Assembly (NCBI RefSeq): GCF_000420325.1
Contig: NZ_ATUS01000001.1
Coordinates: forward strand, 996,463-1,060,462
From: Spongiibacter tropicus DSM 19543
Lineage (GTDB): Bacteria; Pseudomonadota; Gammaproteobacteria; Pseudomonadales; Spongiibacteraceae
Length of the DNA stretch: 64,000 nucleotides
Direction of reading: 5' to 3'
This document shows positions 50,436-59,009 of this stretch, piece after piece. The notes under the pieces are model-generated. The model searched no databases. It was not told the origin of the DNA and saw only the letters and a list, made by a program, of their open reading frames with translations. How positions within the stretch are numbered: the stretch's first letter is position 1; each line of letters begins with the position of its first letter. The translations under genes and the position numbers were made by a program.

Positions 50436-53400
50436 CTAACCGATCCAGTTAGCCTTGCGGCGCAGGTCCAGCGTGTGAGGGTATTCGCCCGGTGACTCTT
50501 CCGGTGGCGGTGACATAGGGCGCGGCGGCGTTTCAAAAAACTCGCGTACAGCATCCAGATCAGGGTTGGGGGTAAACGGCCCCGGCGTGTGGCTGGTCAC
50601 ATCAAAGCGGTTAATGCGCCGCGACTCGGCCTCGAAGGCGTTCACCGGGAACACATCGTAGCTGCGACCGCCGGGGTGGGAAACGTGATAGGAACAGCCA
50701 CCCACCGAGCGACCATTCCAGGTATCAATCAAATCAAACACCAGCGGCGTGTGCACACCCAGCGTGGGGTGCAGCGCTGACGGCGGCGCCCAGGCACGGT
50801 AGCGCACCCCGGCCACGTACTCGCCGTGACGGCCGGTACTGCGCAGCGGCACCCGGCGGCCGTTGCAGGCCAGCACATAGCGGCCATCGGTCAGCCCGCT
50901 TACCTTTACCTGCAAACGCTCGACCGAGGAATCCACATAGCGCGCGGTGCCAAAGCTGCCCACTTCTTCACCCAGCACATGCCAGGGCTCAATCGCCCAG
51001 CGCAGTTCGATCTCAATGTCGTTAATCACCGTGCGACCATAATGGGGGAAGCGGAATTCCTCGAAGGGCAGCAGCCAGTCGCTGTCGAAGTCGTAGCCGC
51101 GCTGGCGCAGATCGGCGACCACTTCCATCACGTCCGCCCAGATATAGTGCGGCAGCATAAATTTATCGTGCAGCGAGGTGCCCCAGCGCACCAGCGGCTT
51201 GCGGTAGGGCTCGTCCCAGAAGCGCGCGATCAGGGCACGAATCAACAGCACCTGCACCAGCGACATGCGCGCATGAGGCGGCATTTCAAAGCCACGGAAT
51301 TCCAGCAGCCCCAGTCGCCCGGTCGGGCTGCCCGGCGCATAGAGTTTGTCGATACAGAACTCGGCGCGGTGGGTGTTGCCGGTCACGTCGATCAGCAGAT
51401 TGCGCATCAGCCGGTCGATCAGCCAGGGCTGCTCCGCCAACCCGTCGGGCATCTGCTGGAAGGCGATCTCCATTTCATAGAGCATTTCGTCCCGGCCTTC
51501 GTCGGCGCGGGGCGCCTGACTGGTCGGGCCGATAAAGGCACTGGAGAACAGGTAGGACAAGCTCGGGTGATGCTGCCAGAACGACACCAGACTGCGCAGC
51601 AGATCGGGCCGCCGCAGTATCGGGCTGTCGGCGGGCGTTGGCCCGCCAAGCGTAATATGGTTGCCGCCGCCCGTGCCGGTGTGGCGACCGTCGAGCATAA
51701 ATTTCTCTGTTGCGAGGCGCGATTCTTTCGCGGCCTGATACAGCTCTTCGGTGTTCGCCACCAGCTCGCGCCAACTGCCCGCCGGATGAATATTCACCTC
51801 GATTACGCCGGGGTCGGGCGTGACCAGCAGCTTGGTCACCCGCGGGTCGCGGGGCGGCTCGTAACCCTCAATCATCAGCGGTGCATTCAGTTCGGCGGCG
51901 ATTTCCTCCAGCACCGCCAGAATCGCCACGTATTGTTCCAGCGCATACAACGGCGGCATAAAGATGTGCAACTTGCCGTCGCGGGGCTCCACACACAGCG
52001 AAGTGCGAATCGGCAATGTCGACCCGCCACCGGTTTTTTCAGCGGGCTTCTCGCTGGGCTTCGCTGCGGGTTGCGGACTGGTACTGGCAACGCCGCTGCC
52101 GGGCACCGGCATATGCGCCGAGCCATCGGTGTAGGCCTCGCGCTTCAGCAGCGGCTGATGCGGTTCAAAGGGGTCGCGTTCCGGCGCACGTGGCACTTCA
52201 TCAATACCGATGATTTCATCCAGCGGCAGGCGCAAGCCCATCGGCGAATCGCCGGGCAACAGAGTGACTTTCTCGCGTTTCACCGACCACACCGAGCTGC
52301 GCCAGCACTGGGCAAACAAATCCCACTCCAGCGGCAACACAAAGCCCGCCGGTTTATCCATGCCGGTTTCCAGCAGCCGTACCAGTCGGCGCCGGGTCAG
52401 GTCATTCTTGGCTTTGGCGGCGAGCTTTTCGAGGTTGTGGGGAATTTTCTGTTCTTGCAGCAGGTAATAAAGTGCGTCTTCGTAGGTCGGCTGCAGAAAG
52501 CGCGCATCCAGCCCCAGGCGGCTGGTGAGCTTTTTGCCAAAAGTCTTGGCCAGCGCCAGGTCGTGGCCGTAATCCTTGTCCACCCGCGCCAGCAATTCCG
52601 GTCGCGACCACAGCGGTTCGCCGTCGGTGCGCCAGAACAGGCCCAGCGCCCAGCGCGGCACTTCCTCGCCGGGATACCATTTACCCTGCCCATAATGCAG
52701 CAGGCCCTTGGGCGCAAAATGATCGCGCAGGCGCAGCAGCAGCGTCTTCGCCAGTCGCAGCTTGTCGGCGCCCAGCGCCTCAGTATTCCACTGGGCCGAT
52801 TCCATATCGTCCACCGACACAAAGGTCGGCTCGCCGCCCATGGTCAGCCGCACATCGTTGTCGACCAGCTTCTTATCAACATCCTCGCCCAGCTTGAGAA
52901 TCGCCGCCCACTGGGCGTCATTGTAGGGCTTGGTCACACGCGGATCTTCGTGCACCCGAGTGACGACGTTGCTGTAGTCAAACTCCACTTCGCATTCGTC
53001 GGTAAAACCGTCGATGGGCGCCGCCGACACCGGGTCGGGCGTACAGGCCAGCGGAATATGGCCCTCACTGGCAAACAGGCCGGAGGTCGGATCAAGCCCC
53101 ACCCAGCCCGCACCGGGAACATAGACCTCGCACCAGGCGTGCAGGTCGGTGAAATCTTCTTCCGGGCCGCTGGGGCCATCCAGACATTTTTCATCGGAGG
53201 CCAACTGCACCAGATAGCCCGAGGCAAAGCGCGCCGCCAGCCCCACATGGCGCAGCAACTGCACCAGCAGCCAGGCGGAATCCCGGCAGGAACCCTTCGC
53301 CAGTTCCAGCGTTTCCTCCGGCTTTTGCACCCCCGGCTCAAAGCGCAGGCTGTACTCCACCAATTCCTGAATACGGCGGTTGGTATTCACCAGAAAATCG

Positions 53401-53825
53401 TTCAGCCGCTCCTCGGGCTTGTCGATCTCTGCCAGCAGCTTTTTGAACAGCGGTCCCTGAGGTTTTTTCTCCAGATACGGCAGCAGCTCTTTCTTCAGCT
53501 GATCGGGGTACTCAAAGGGGAAGGCCTCGGCGTACTCCTCCACAAAAAAGTCGAAGGGGTTGATCACCGTCATATCGGCAATCACTTCCACCTCAATACT
53601 CAGCTCTGTCGCTTTTTCGGGGAAGACCAGCCGCGCCAGGTAATTGCCAAAGGCATCCTGCTGCCAGTTGATGAAGTGCTCTTCCGGCGTCACCTTCAGA
53701 CTGTAGGCCCGAATCGGCGTGCGGCTGTGAGGCGCGGGCCGCAGGCGAATCACATGCGGATAAATTTTGGTTGGACGGTCAAATTTGTAGTAAGTGTTGT
53801 GATTGATCGCAATACGAATTGTCAT
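50436..53825 (-). CDS. Transglutaminase-like protein with DUF2126 domain
   Basis: A 1129-residue protein. Residues ~1-110 form the bacterial transglutaminase N-terminal domain (IAINHNTYYKFDRPTKIYPH); the core has the catalytic Cys180 (AKGSCRDSAWLLVQL), His228 (DLHAWCEVY) and Asp244 (GLDPTSG), a complete papain-like triad. From ~310 comes the long DUF2126 domain (VRLTMGGEPTFVSVDDME, RHTGTGGGNHITLGGPTPAD). Family proteins usually sit beside an alpha-E/circularly permuted ATP-grasp pair involved in peptide modification or processing, but no such genes adjoin here. ATG at 53825 gives the canonical MTIRIAINHN start. Confidence 0.93.
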   Translation of the reverse strand: MTIRIAINHNTYYKFDRPTKIYPHVIRLRPAPHSRTPIRAYSLKVTPEEHFINWQQDAFGNYLARLVFPEKATELSIEVEVIADMTVINPFDFFVEEYAEAFPFEYPDQLKKELLPYLEKKPQGPLFKKLLAEIDKPEERLNDFLVNTNRRIQELVEYSLRFEPGVQKPEETLELAKGSCRDSAWLLVQLLRHVGLAARFASGYLVQLASDEKCLDGPSGPEEDFTDLHAWCEVYVPGAGWVGLDPTSGLFASEGHIPLACTPDPVSAAPIDGFTDECEVEFDYSNVVTRVHEDPRVTKPYNDAQWAAILKLGEDVDKKLVDNDVRLTMGGEPTFVSVDDMESAQWNTEALGADKLRLAKTLLLRLRDHFAPKGLLHYGQGKWYPGEEVPRWALGLFWRTDGEPLWSRPELLARVDKDYGHDLALAKTFGKKLTSRLGLDARFLQPTYEDALYYLLQEQKIPHNLEKLAAKAKNDLTRRRLVRLLETGMDKPAGFVLPLEWDLFAQCWRSSVWSVKREKVTLLPGDSPMGLRLPLDEIIGIDEVPRAPERDPFEPHQPLLKREAYTDGSAHMPVPGSGVASTSPQPAAKPSEKPAEKTGGGSTLPIRTSLCVEPRDGKLHIFMPPLYALEQYVAILAVLEEIAAELNAPLMIEGYEPPRDPRVTKLLVTPDPGVIEVNIHPAGSWRELVANTEELYQAAKESRLATEKFMLDGRHTGTGGGNHITLGGPTPADSPILRRPDLLRSLVSFWQHHPSLSYLFSSAFIGPTSQAPRADEGRDEMLYEMEIAFQQMPDGLAEQPWLIDRLMRNLLIDVTGNTHRAEFCIDKLYAPGSPTGRLGLLEFRGFEMPPHARMSLVQVLLIRALIARFWDEPYRKPLVRWGTSLHDKFMLPHYIWADVMEVVADLRQRGYDFDSDWLLPFEEFRFPHYGRTVINDIEIELRWAIEPWHVLGEEVGSFGTARYVDSSVERLQVKVSGLTDGRYVLACNGRRVPLRSTGRHGEYVAGVRYRAWAPPSALHPTLGVHTPLVFDLIDTWNGRSVGGCSYHVSHPGGRSYDVFPVNAFEAESRRINRFDVTSHTPGPFTPNPDLDAVREFFETPPRPMSPPPEESPGEYPHTLDLRRKANWIG

Positions 53826-54141
53826 CCCTGCCCCCAAAGCACGAGCCGGCACCACAGCGCCGAATACGCACAGTAAAGCATGGCTTCATGACCGGAATAC
53901 ATGCCTTTACCCTGCACTGAACCATTTATTTTTTGCCATCGCCGCAGGGTGCACATCGCCGCGTTAAACACCACGGCGGCTCCCCAGCCCGGCAAATCAT
54001 TGTGTGGTTTTGCCTATGCACATTCTTTGCCAAACAAGCGCTTAGCGCGCCGCATGGCATCACAATCTATCGCCGCCCTTTTGCGCAGCAGCCTGCTACA
54101 CTCGGTGCTCAGTTATCGTGAACCGCTATGGAGAAATGCCC
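53826..54141. other. Intergenic region, no gene recognised
   Basis: 316 bases between the divergent DUF2126 and DUF6491 genes. Short open frames are present but none has a ribosome site with a convincing product. No strong hairpin or Fur-type site was seen. Confidence 0.4.
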
Positions 54142-54567
54142 ATGACACGCCAACGCCTTGCCACGCTGCTGCTCAGCCTCTGCACCGCTGCGGGAAGCGC
54201 CACCGTCCTGGCGGAAGACAGCTCCGCGCCGAATCCCAACCTCAAACTGGCCACCGGCGAGCCCGTTCGCTGCCTGTCATTGAATCGCATCGATGAAACC
54301 GTCGTGCTCGACGCCAACAACGTACTGTTCTACACCGGCCGCAACGAGGTTTATCTCAACGACCTGCCGCACCGCTGCCTGGGGCTGTCGCGGAACAAAC
54401 CCATCATGTACCGCACCTCACTGCATCAGCTTTGCAGTGTCGACATCATCACCGTGCTGGAAAGCATGGGCAGCAGCTATATGCCCGGCCCCTCCTGCGG
54501 ATTGGGCATGTTCTACCCGATCAGCAAAGAGGATGCGGACAAGCTGAGAAAGGAAAGCCGGAAATAG
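54142..54567 (+). CDS. DUF6491-family exported protein
   Basis: A 141-residue protein with a signal peptide (LLLSLCTAAGSATVLAED). The mature part reads CLSLNRIDETVVLDANNVLF, HRCLGLSRNKPIMYRTSLHQ and LCSVDIITVLESMGSSYMPG, the conserved Cys-containing DUF6491 pattern. Four Cys in the mature part (two before, two after RTSLHQLCSV) may pair as disulfides. Function unknown. ATG at 54142 is preferred to two upstream starts because TATGGAGAA sits at good spacing. Confidence 0.8.
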   Translation: MTRQRLATLLLSLCTAAGSATVLAEDSSAPNPNLKLATGEPVRCLSLNRIDETVVLDANNVLFYTGRNEVYLNDLPHRCLGLSRNKPIMYRTSLHQLCSVDIITVLESMGSSYMPGPSCGLGMFYPISKEDADKLRKESRK

Positions 54568-54618
54568 CGCTGCCGTCTACACGGGCGCGCTGAAAGCGTT
54601 GCTGGGTGGTGGATCCGA

Positions 54619-55080
54619 TTATTGAAAATACCGCGACACCGCCTGCCGCACCCAGCTCTGCTGCTGATCCGGCTGAATACCCAGCAGACGCTGCTTCACC
54701 ACCGGCGCGTATTGCTGGTCATCCGACATAATGTGGTCAATCAGCCAGTGCTGCAGAATCGTCGCCAGCTCCTCGGCAATCGCCTCCCCCCGGTCAAAGC
54801 GCGCTTTCATCGCGCCAATCAGTTTCGCAAAATGCTGATGAGTCAGCTGATGCTCCGATAACTCGGGGTAATCCACCTCCTCCAGCAACGCCTCCTCAAA
54901 GGCAAAGTGCGACAGCGTGTAATCCACCAGATTCGGTAAAATCACGGCCAGCGAATCCTGCGCGGCCGCGCGGCTGCGGGCATCGTAAATCTGATTAATG
55001 TACTCAATAATGCGCTGATGCTGGTGATCAATCACCTCTATCCCCAGCTCATACTCCGGCGACCAGACAAAGCGTGACAT
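54619..55080 (-). CDS. Bacteriohemerythrin
   Basis: A 153-residue four-helix O2-binding protein. The di-iron ligands are visible in order: His in DHQHQRIIEYINQI, HFAFEEALLEE, HQLTHQHFAKLIG and HIMSDDQQYAP. It stores or delivers O2 or senses it. It lies 31 bases after a second hemerythrin gene on the same strand, so the two form a transcription unit with a possible FNR-type promoter. The two paralogs are clearly related but differ at the C-terminus. Confidence 0.92.
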   Translation of the reverse strand: MSRFVWSPEYELGIEVIDHQHQRIIEYINQIYDARSRAAAQDSLAVILPNLVDYTLSHFAFEEALLEEVDYPELSEHQLTHQHFAKLIGAMKARFDRGEAIAEELATILQHWLIDHIMSDDQQYAPVVKQRLLGIQPDQQQSWVRQAVSRYFQ

Positions 55081-55111
55081 AGGCGTCTCCTTACAGGCTC
55101 AAGAAAGGCAA

Positions 55112-55564
55112 TCAGCCAAACAACCGCTTCATCCAACTGCCTTTCTTCGCCTTCACCCGCTGGGTTGCCGCCTGCATATTCTCCTTCACTACGCCGGTGT
55201 AATCCCGGTCATCGTGCTTGATGTGATTCACCAGCCAGTTGGTCAGCGTATGCATCAACTCCTCAGTCACATCCTCTCCCGCCCGCGCACTTTGCTGATA
55301 AGCCGAAATCCGACGCGTAAACAGCGAATGTACCTTCTTATGCGGCTTCACAAAGGGATAGCCAGCCTCCTCCATCAGCGTCTCCTCAAAAGCAAAGTGA
55401 GACACCGTGTAATCCACCAGCTCATCCAACACCTCCATCAACTCCTTGTGGCTGTGATGCTGATGCGCCAGCTCCACCTTGTTGATGTAATCCACAATCC
55501 GCTCATGCTGACTATCAATCACCGGAATACCAATCTCCAGCTCCGGCGTCCAACGTAAGGCCAT
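55112..55564 (-). CDS. Bacteriohemerythrin (first of the tandem pair)
   Basis: A 150-residue paralog with ligand motifs DSQHERIVDYINKVE, HFAFEETLMEE, HKKVHSLF and HIKHDDRDY. It shares the family pattern with its neighbour but has a basic C-terminal tail (RVKAKKGSWMKRLFG). Its start at 55564 is the ATG in the frame giving family length. The FNR-type box at 55625-55638 is centred about 67 bases upstream of the start and ~41 bases upstream of the expected transcript start. Confidence 0.92.
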   Translation of the reverse strand: MALRWTPELEIGIPVIDSQHERIVDYINKVELAHQHHSHKELMEVLDELVDYTVSHFAFEETLMEEAGYPFVKPHKKVHSLFTRRISAYQQSARAGEDVTEELMHTLTNWLVNHIKHDDRDYTGVVKENMQAATQRVKAKKGSWMKRLFG

Positions 55565-55597
55565 AACCAAAACCCCATACACATTTCGTTAGATCGC

Positions 55598-55638
55598 AAT
55601 GTAGCAAGCTGATGCAAGGATTTCTGGATGTAGATCAA
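55598..55638 (-). promoter_or_regulatory. Class II FNR/ANR-type promoter of the hemerythrin genes
   Basis: Reading the minus strand, TTGAT-CTAC-ATCCA (55638-55625) matches the FNR consensus TTGAT-N4-ATCAA in nine of ten conserved positions. A TACATT box (55603-55598) follows, and its expected start point (~55591) lies about 41 bases from the centre of the FNR site, the classical class II spacing. Confidence 0.6.
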
Positions 55639-55772
55639 GAGGGAGGGAGTTTTGGGGAGGATTAGCGGGACAGGATCAAGCGGTATTACTCAGTTAAATA
55701 TAGATGCGTATGCAATGACTCATATTGACGTTTGCAGCAGACAAACCTAGCTAATGTAGCCGACGGAAAATG

Positions 55773-55793
55773 CAAAAAGGCGGGCAGAGCCCG
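55773..55793 (-). terminator. Intrinsic terminator at the end of the cassette run
   Basis: On the minus strand CGGGC-TCT-GCCCG (55793-55781) is followed by CCTTTTTG. It lies 28 bases after the stop of the GT51-like gene and would end any transcript coming through the array. Confidence 0.75.
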
Positions 55794-55820
55794 TAATTGC
55801 AAGGCTCCGCATGACAGCAC

Positions 55821-56453
55821 TCAAGAACATTGATCCAGGAATATTCGCGACACATGCTCGTAGATGCATTCACCGCTTAATACCTTCTTGATGCGGCCTA
55901 CTCGTTCTTCAGATGCCGCCGTACCTGGCTTGAGCGCATCCGGCGCAGGAAGCATAGCAATTAATGACAAGTACTCATCATCAGTTAACTCCGGTAGTAA
56001 CTTATCAAACCAAGAACGGGCTCCTTCACTAATACCAAACAGTCGTTTTCCTTCCATTTCACCAAAATATGCAGTAGATACAAACGCTACAAGCTGGGTT
56101 TCCTTTGATATATTTGAATGAACAACAAACCGAGCAATTAACGTTTGCTCTATCTTCTTGAAACCTTTCGTAAATTTTTCAAAAAAAAGCTTCTTTACCA
56201 AGCTTTGAGTGATTGTGGTGGTGGTTAATGGGCTAGGCCACTCAATGCCAGTGTGTTCAAAAAATGAAGGATCTTGGATTTTGACCAGCATACCCTTTCT
56301 CTCTTCACTCAAGCCTATATCCATTAGTGTTTTTGACTCATAGGGCTCGAATTCATGAGAAAGATTCTTATATGCCACTGCCACGGCATATGCCTCATAT
56401 GCCGCCAAGGCAACGCATAAAGTTGCCACTAAATATATCAGTTTTCGTGTCAT
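55821..56453 (-). CDS. GT51 peptidoglycan transglycosylase-like protein with altered active site
   Basis: A 210-residue protein with one N-terminal membrane helix (LIYLVATLCVALAAYEAYAV) and a GT51 domain. The family motif EDxxFxxHxG reads QDPSFFEHTG, so the catalytic Glu is replaced by Gln; GGSTIxQQ reads LTTTTITQSL. Later motifs are kept: KKIEQTLIARF, SKETQLVAFVSTAYFG and LTDDEYLSLIAMLPAPDALK. Activity is therefore doubtful, and a binding or inhibitory role is possible. The gene is AT-richer than the core and lies at the left end of the cassette run; no attC was seen on its left. ATG at 56453. Confidence 0.7.
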   Translation of the reverse strand: MTRKLIYLVATLCVALAAYEAYAVAVAYKNLSHEFEPYESKTLMDIGLSEERKGMLVKIQDPSFFEHTGIEWPSPLTTTTITQSLVKKLFFEKFTKGFKKIEQTLIARFVVHSNISKETQLVAFVSTAYFGEMEGKRLFGISEGARSWFDKLLPELTDDEYLSLIAMLPAPDALKPGTAASEERVGRIKKVLSGECIYEHVSRIFLDQCS

Positions 56454-56518
56454 GAAATTTATTATCCTAGAATAGAGAAAACCGGCACCGCGCACATGGC
56501 ACCCTGCACTTTGAATTA

Positions 56519-56941
56519 CTATGAAATTTTAATATCGAGCTGTACTTGGCTAAGCGCACTGGCCGTCGGCGCGCAGGCAACGAGCGCCTTTTCGATTGGC
56601 CTATGTCCCTTGAAATACATAGGAATCCACAATGGAAAGCCTTTTTTCCTCTTCACTCGAATATGGTTCAAACCAAAAAATTTAACTCTTTTTGCGCTAT
56701 GCACATCTGACCAGACAAGCTTATTGACTCTATAGAGAACGACCCCGTTGTGATTAATTTCGACGATACTGATACTCCAAATTCCAACCAACACCACAAC
56801 CACATTCAAAGTGACCAAAATCAGAGCATCTAAGCTGGGACTACCCCAATACCAAAGCAACGAAAACCACATCCCTGCAAAAATCCCCGACAGCGAAACC
56901 CTATGGGGAAGGTGATATCTATAGGAAGCTTCACTGCTCAT
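56519..56941 (-). CDS. Cassette gene: membrane protein, unknown
   Basis: A 140-residue protein with two membrane stretches (VSLSGIFAGMWFSLLWYW and LILVTLNVVVVLVGIWSISI) and a charged C-terminal part (KRVKFFGLNHIRVKRKKGFP), a PH-like or bPH2 pattern. The ATG at 56941 lies just after the attC end at 56959, as expected for a cassette. No attC was found after its stop, so the array ends here or the last site has decayed. Confidence 0.55.
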   Translation of the reverse strand: MSSEASYRYHLPHRVSLSGIFAGMWFSLLWYWGSPSLDALILVTLNVVVVLVGIWSISIVEINHNGVVLYRVNKLVWSDVHSAKRVKFFGLNHIRVKRKKGFPLWIPMYFKGHRPIEKALVACAPTASALSQVQLDIKIS

Positions 56942-56958
56942 AGTCTTGGCCTCAGTTA

Positions 56959-57035
56959 TGTTAACGCCACAATAACCGGCGCGCGCTTTTTTCGCGTCCG
57001 GCGCCGAAGGCGAGAAGTTGATTGATTTGTTAGGA
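56959..57035 (-). other. attC-like site
   Basis: 77 bases. On the minus strand it begins TCCTAAC (57035-57029), which includes the stop of the preceding cassette gene, and ends GTTAACA (56965-56959). The centre folds into a GC-rich arm (GGCGCC...GCGCGCC). Its outer end differs from the GTTRRRY consensus, so it is the least certain of the four. Confidence 0.6.
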
Positions 57036-58301
57036 TTTATCATCAGCAGCCACAACATTTTCTATTCGTTCTTTTAGCCACCCCCCAAAAACAACGGGCT
57101 TCCAGTCGCTGCCTACTTTAGAGCTGACATCGGCCAAGTAACCAAAGGCGCTACCAGCAGCACCGCCAATTGCTGCGCCGCCTGGGCCTGCGACAACAGC
57201 CCCAACAGCAGAGCCTAAAGCCCCACTACCCAAAACACCAAAAAGGCTCAAAGTCTTACGCCCAGCTGTAACTAGGCCGCTCTCCTTTGCAACTTCATTG
57301 TGATAGGCAATTATTGCATCTCTATCACGACCATTCTCTTGCTGTAGCCAATTTCGAAACTTCTTGGCTTTATCTCTAATTTTCAAAATTTCTCTAAGCG
57401 ACAGCTGATCCGAGTTAACTAGCGCCCTAATATCAGGAAACTCAACCTTACCTTTTAGCTCCTCAATAATATCGCCGGATTTAGCAATACGCTCTTTAGA
57501 TTCATAAAGCTTATCACCAACGAGGATACTCATCGGTTGAGGTAGAAAAAGATCACTGCCCATAGTTGCGGCCGACCAGATAAAGCGATTTGATAATGCT
57601 GAAGCAGTAAGCGGCGTTCCATTATGGAAAGTCACCCCCTCTCCTGCTATTCGACTCAACTCATTGAAATCGACATTGAAATTAAGTCGATGTTTAGCAT
57701 CACCCCCTGAGTTAGTAACTGTGGCTTTAATTTCAGGAGGCCTTCCTAAAGAATGAACACTATAAATTTCGTCTACAAATGATTGGACAATAATGGCATT
57801 TCTTCTAGGATCTCTAAAATCGGCTCTAGCATTTTCTATTGCAGAGCTAAATTCTTCTGCTTTCACTTCCACGACATTATCCCTAAAGGCCGAGTAGAGG
57901 TGCCTTCTATGTCTTGCCTTCGGAAATAATGCCTCTATTGATTGGTGATATAGAAAACGTCTTTCAAACGAATTTGGCTCTGCCTGCAAATTATCTTGAA
58001 TATTCCATATAGAGTATTCATCGTCTTTTAGAATTGCCGTACTTATGAATGAGTACTCGTAAAATTTAAGCGCTCCTTCTTTGAGGAGAATATAGAAATC
58101 ATTCAGAGCTCCATTATTTATAAACCAGCTTATAAACTCAGCCAACTGAAGTTGATTAGAAGGATTAACAATTACGGAGTCATAGTATATTAGCGACTCA
58201 GCAAAAAGCCCTATATCAATACTTTTACCAGAGCCTTTCAGCTCTGGTGAGGCATATGCCCATGACTCAATCGGTACTAAAGCGCTGCTATTCCCTGACA
58301 T
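57030..58301 (-). CDS. Cassette gene: glycine-zipper protein of unknown function
   Basis: A 423-residue protein with no recognised family. The bulk is mixed helical (SLIYYDSVIVNPSNQLQLAE, FLYHQSIEALFPKARHRRHL). Near the C-terminus there is a glycine-zipper hydrophobic stretch (FGVLGSGALGSAVGAVVAGP) followed by GGAAIGGAAGSAFGYLADV, which could insert in membranes. ATG at 58301 lies 32 bases after the attC end at 58333, with a purine-rich GAAGAAGAAA ribosome site. An effector or defence role is possible but not supported beyond this. Confidence 0.6.
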   Translation of the reverse strand: MSGNSSALVPIESWAYASPELKGSGKSIDIGLFAESLIYYDSVIVNPSNQLQLAEFISWFINNGALNDFYILLKEGALKFYEYSFISTAILKDDEYSIWNIQDNLQAEPNSFERRFLYHQSIEALFPKARHRRHLYSAFRDNVVEVKAEEFSSAIENARADFRDPRRNAIIVQSFVDEIYSVHSLGRPPEIKATVTNSGGDAKHRLNFNVDFNELSRIAGEGVTFHNGTPLTASALSNRFIWSAATMGSDLFLPQPMSILVGDKLYESKERIAKSGDIIEELKGKVEFPDIRALVNSDQLSLREILKIRDKAKKFRNWLQQENGRDRDAIIAYHNEVAKESGLVTAGRKTLSLFGVLGSGALGSAVGAVVAGPGGAAIGGAAGSAFGYLADVSSKVGSDWKPVVFGGWLKERIENVVAADDKS

Positions 58302-58332
58302 TAGATTTCTTCTTCAAGTATATTCACTGTAA

Positions 58333-58422
58333 GCCTAACGCCAGCCGCAACGGCCCAAAAATAAGCGCAGCGTTTTTGTGTCCGGCGACCGCAGGGAGCG
58401 TATTGCCGGCTCTTGTTAGAGC
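58333..58422 (-). other. attC site
   Basis: 90 bases. Minus-strand ends CTCTAAC (58421-58415) and GTTAGGC (58339-58333); the latter is a full GTTRRRY core. Inner arms AGCCG-G-CAA and TTGCGGCT pair with one extrahelical G, the asymmetry by which integrases recognise the bottom strand. It directly follows the 148-residue gene of the preceding cassette. Confidence 0.85.
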
Positions 58423-58446
58423 TTGCTACGTGATGCGTTGAAAGGC

Positions 58447-58893
58447 TCACGTACGCAACCACATTTCTATAACATGCCATACGATATAGGAAACAGAACC
58501 GGTAATTAACATGCGAAACTGCCAATGGCCCAACTGATTGGCCGTGTCCGAATTGTTTTTGATAGCCCCTCTGATACCTTCGCTCGCGGCTTGTACCATT
58601 TGGGGATGGCCGCTTAGTTCTGGATACCGCCCATTTTCAACGCGCAACAACTCGTAATTAGCAAATAATGTAGAGTTAACATAAGCGAGATTTTTACAAC
58701 TAAGGTAAAAACTTAGACCCCAGAATAAGAGAGCGGCTGCTAGGGGTAACTGACAAAGACTAAGAGCGGAAGATGCTGTTTGTGTGAGGGAGAACCCGAC
58801 CGCCGTGCCCGCAGCTGCTAAAAGGAAATATGTATACTTTCCTTGAGACTCTCGCAAAGCACGATACACCTCTTTCTCTTCTTCAGTAGCCAC
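58447..58893 (-). CDS. Cassette gene: small membrane protein, unknown
   Basis: A 148-residue protein with two close membrane stretches (YTYFLLAAAGTAVGFSLTQT and LPLAAALLFWGLSFYLSCK) and a third at the C-terminus (MLITGSVSYIVWHVIEMWL). The start is GTG at 58893 with a perfect AAGGAGGG ribosome site, only 14 bases after the core of the attC at 58907-59005. This is the textbook layout of a cassette: attC core, short leader, gene, attC. No family recognised. Confidence 0.72.
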   Translation of the reverse strand: MATEEEKEVYRALRESQGKYTYFLLAAAGTAVGFSLTQTASSALSLCQLPLAAALLFWGLSFYLSCKNLAYVNSTLFANYELLRVENGRYPELSGHPQMVQAASEGIRGAIKNNSDTANQLGHWQFRMLITGSVSYIVWHVIEMWLRT

Positions 58894-58906
58894 TAGCCCT
58901 CCTTAG

Positions 58907-59005
58907 TTCTAACGCCAACGATCAGTTGCGCTTGAGGCAGGGAACGTTTTTGCGGCAGCAAAAATGAGCCACGGGTCAAACGTCCCTTGCAGCGTGTTGT
59001 TAGGC
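58907..59005 (-). other. attC site
   Basis: 99 bases. Minus-strand ends GCCTAAC (59005-58999) and GTTAGAA (58913-58907). Inner arms AGGGACGTTT and AAACGTTCCCT pair, giving the elongated imperfect palindrome of attC. It lies four bases after the stop of the 376-residue gene. Confidence 0.85.
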
Positions 59006-59009
59006 GACG

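Noticed and set aside
50826-53876. A 1016-residue open frame on the plus strand
   Set aside because: It is antisense to the DUF2126 gene, which has complete catalytic motifs; GC-rich coding DNA often leaves the opposite strand open.
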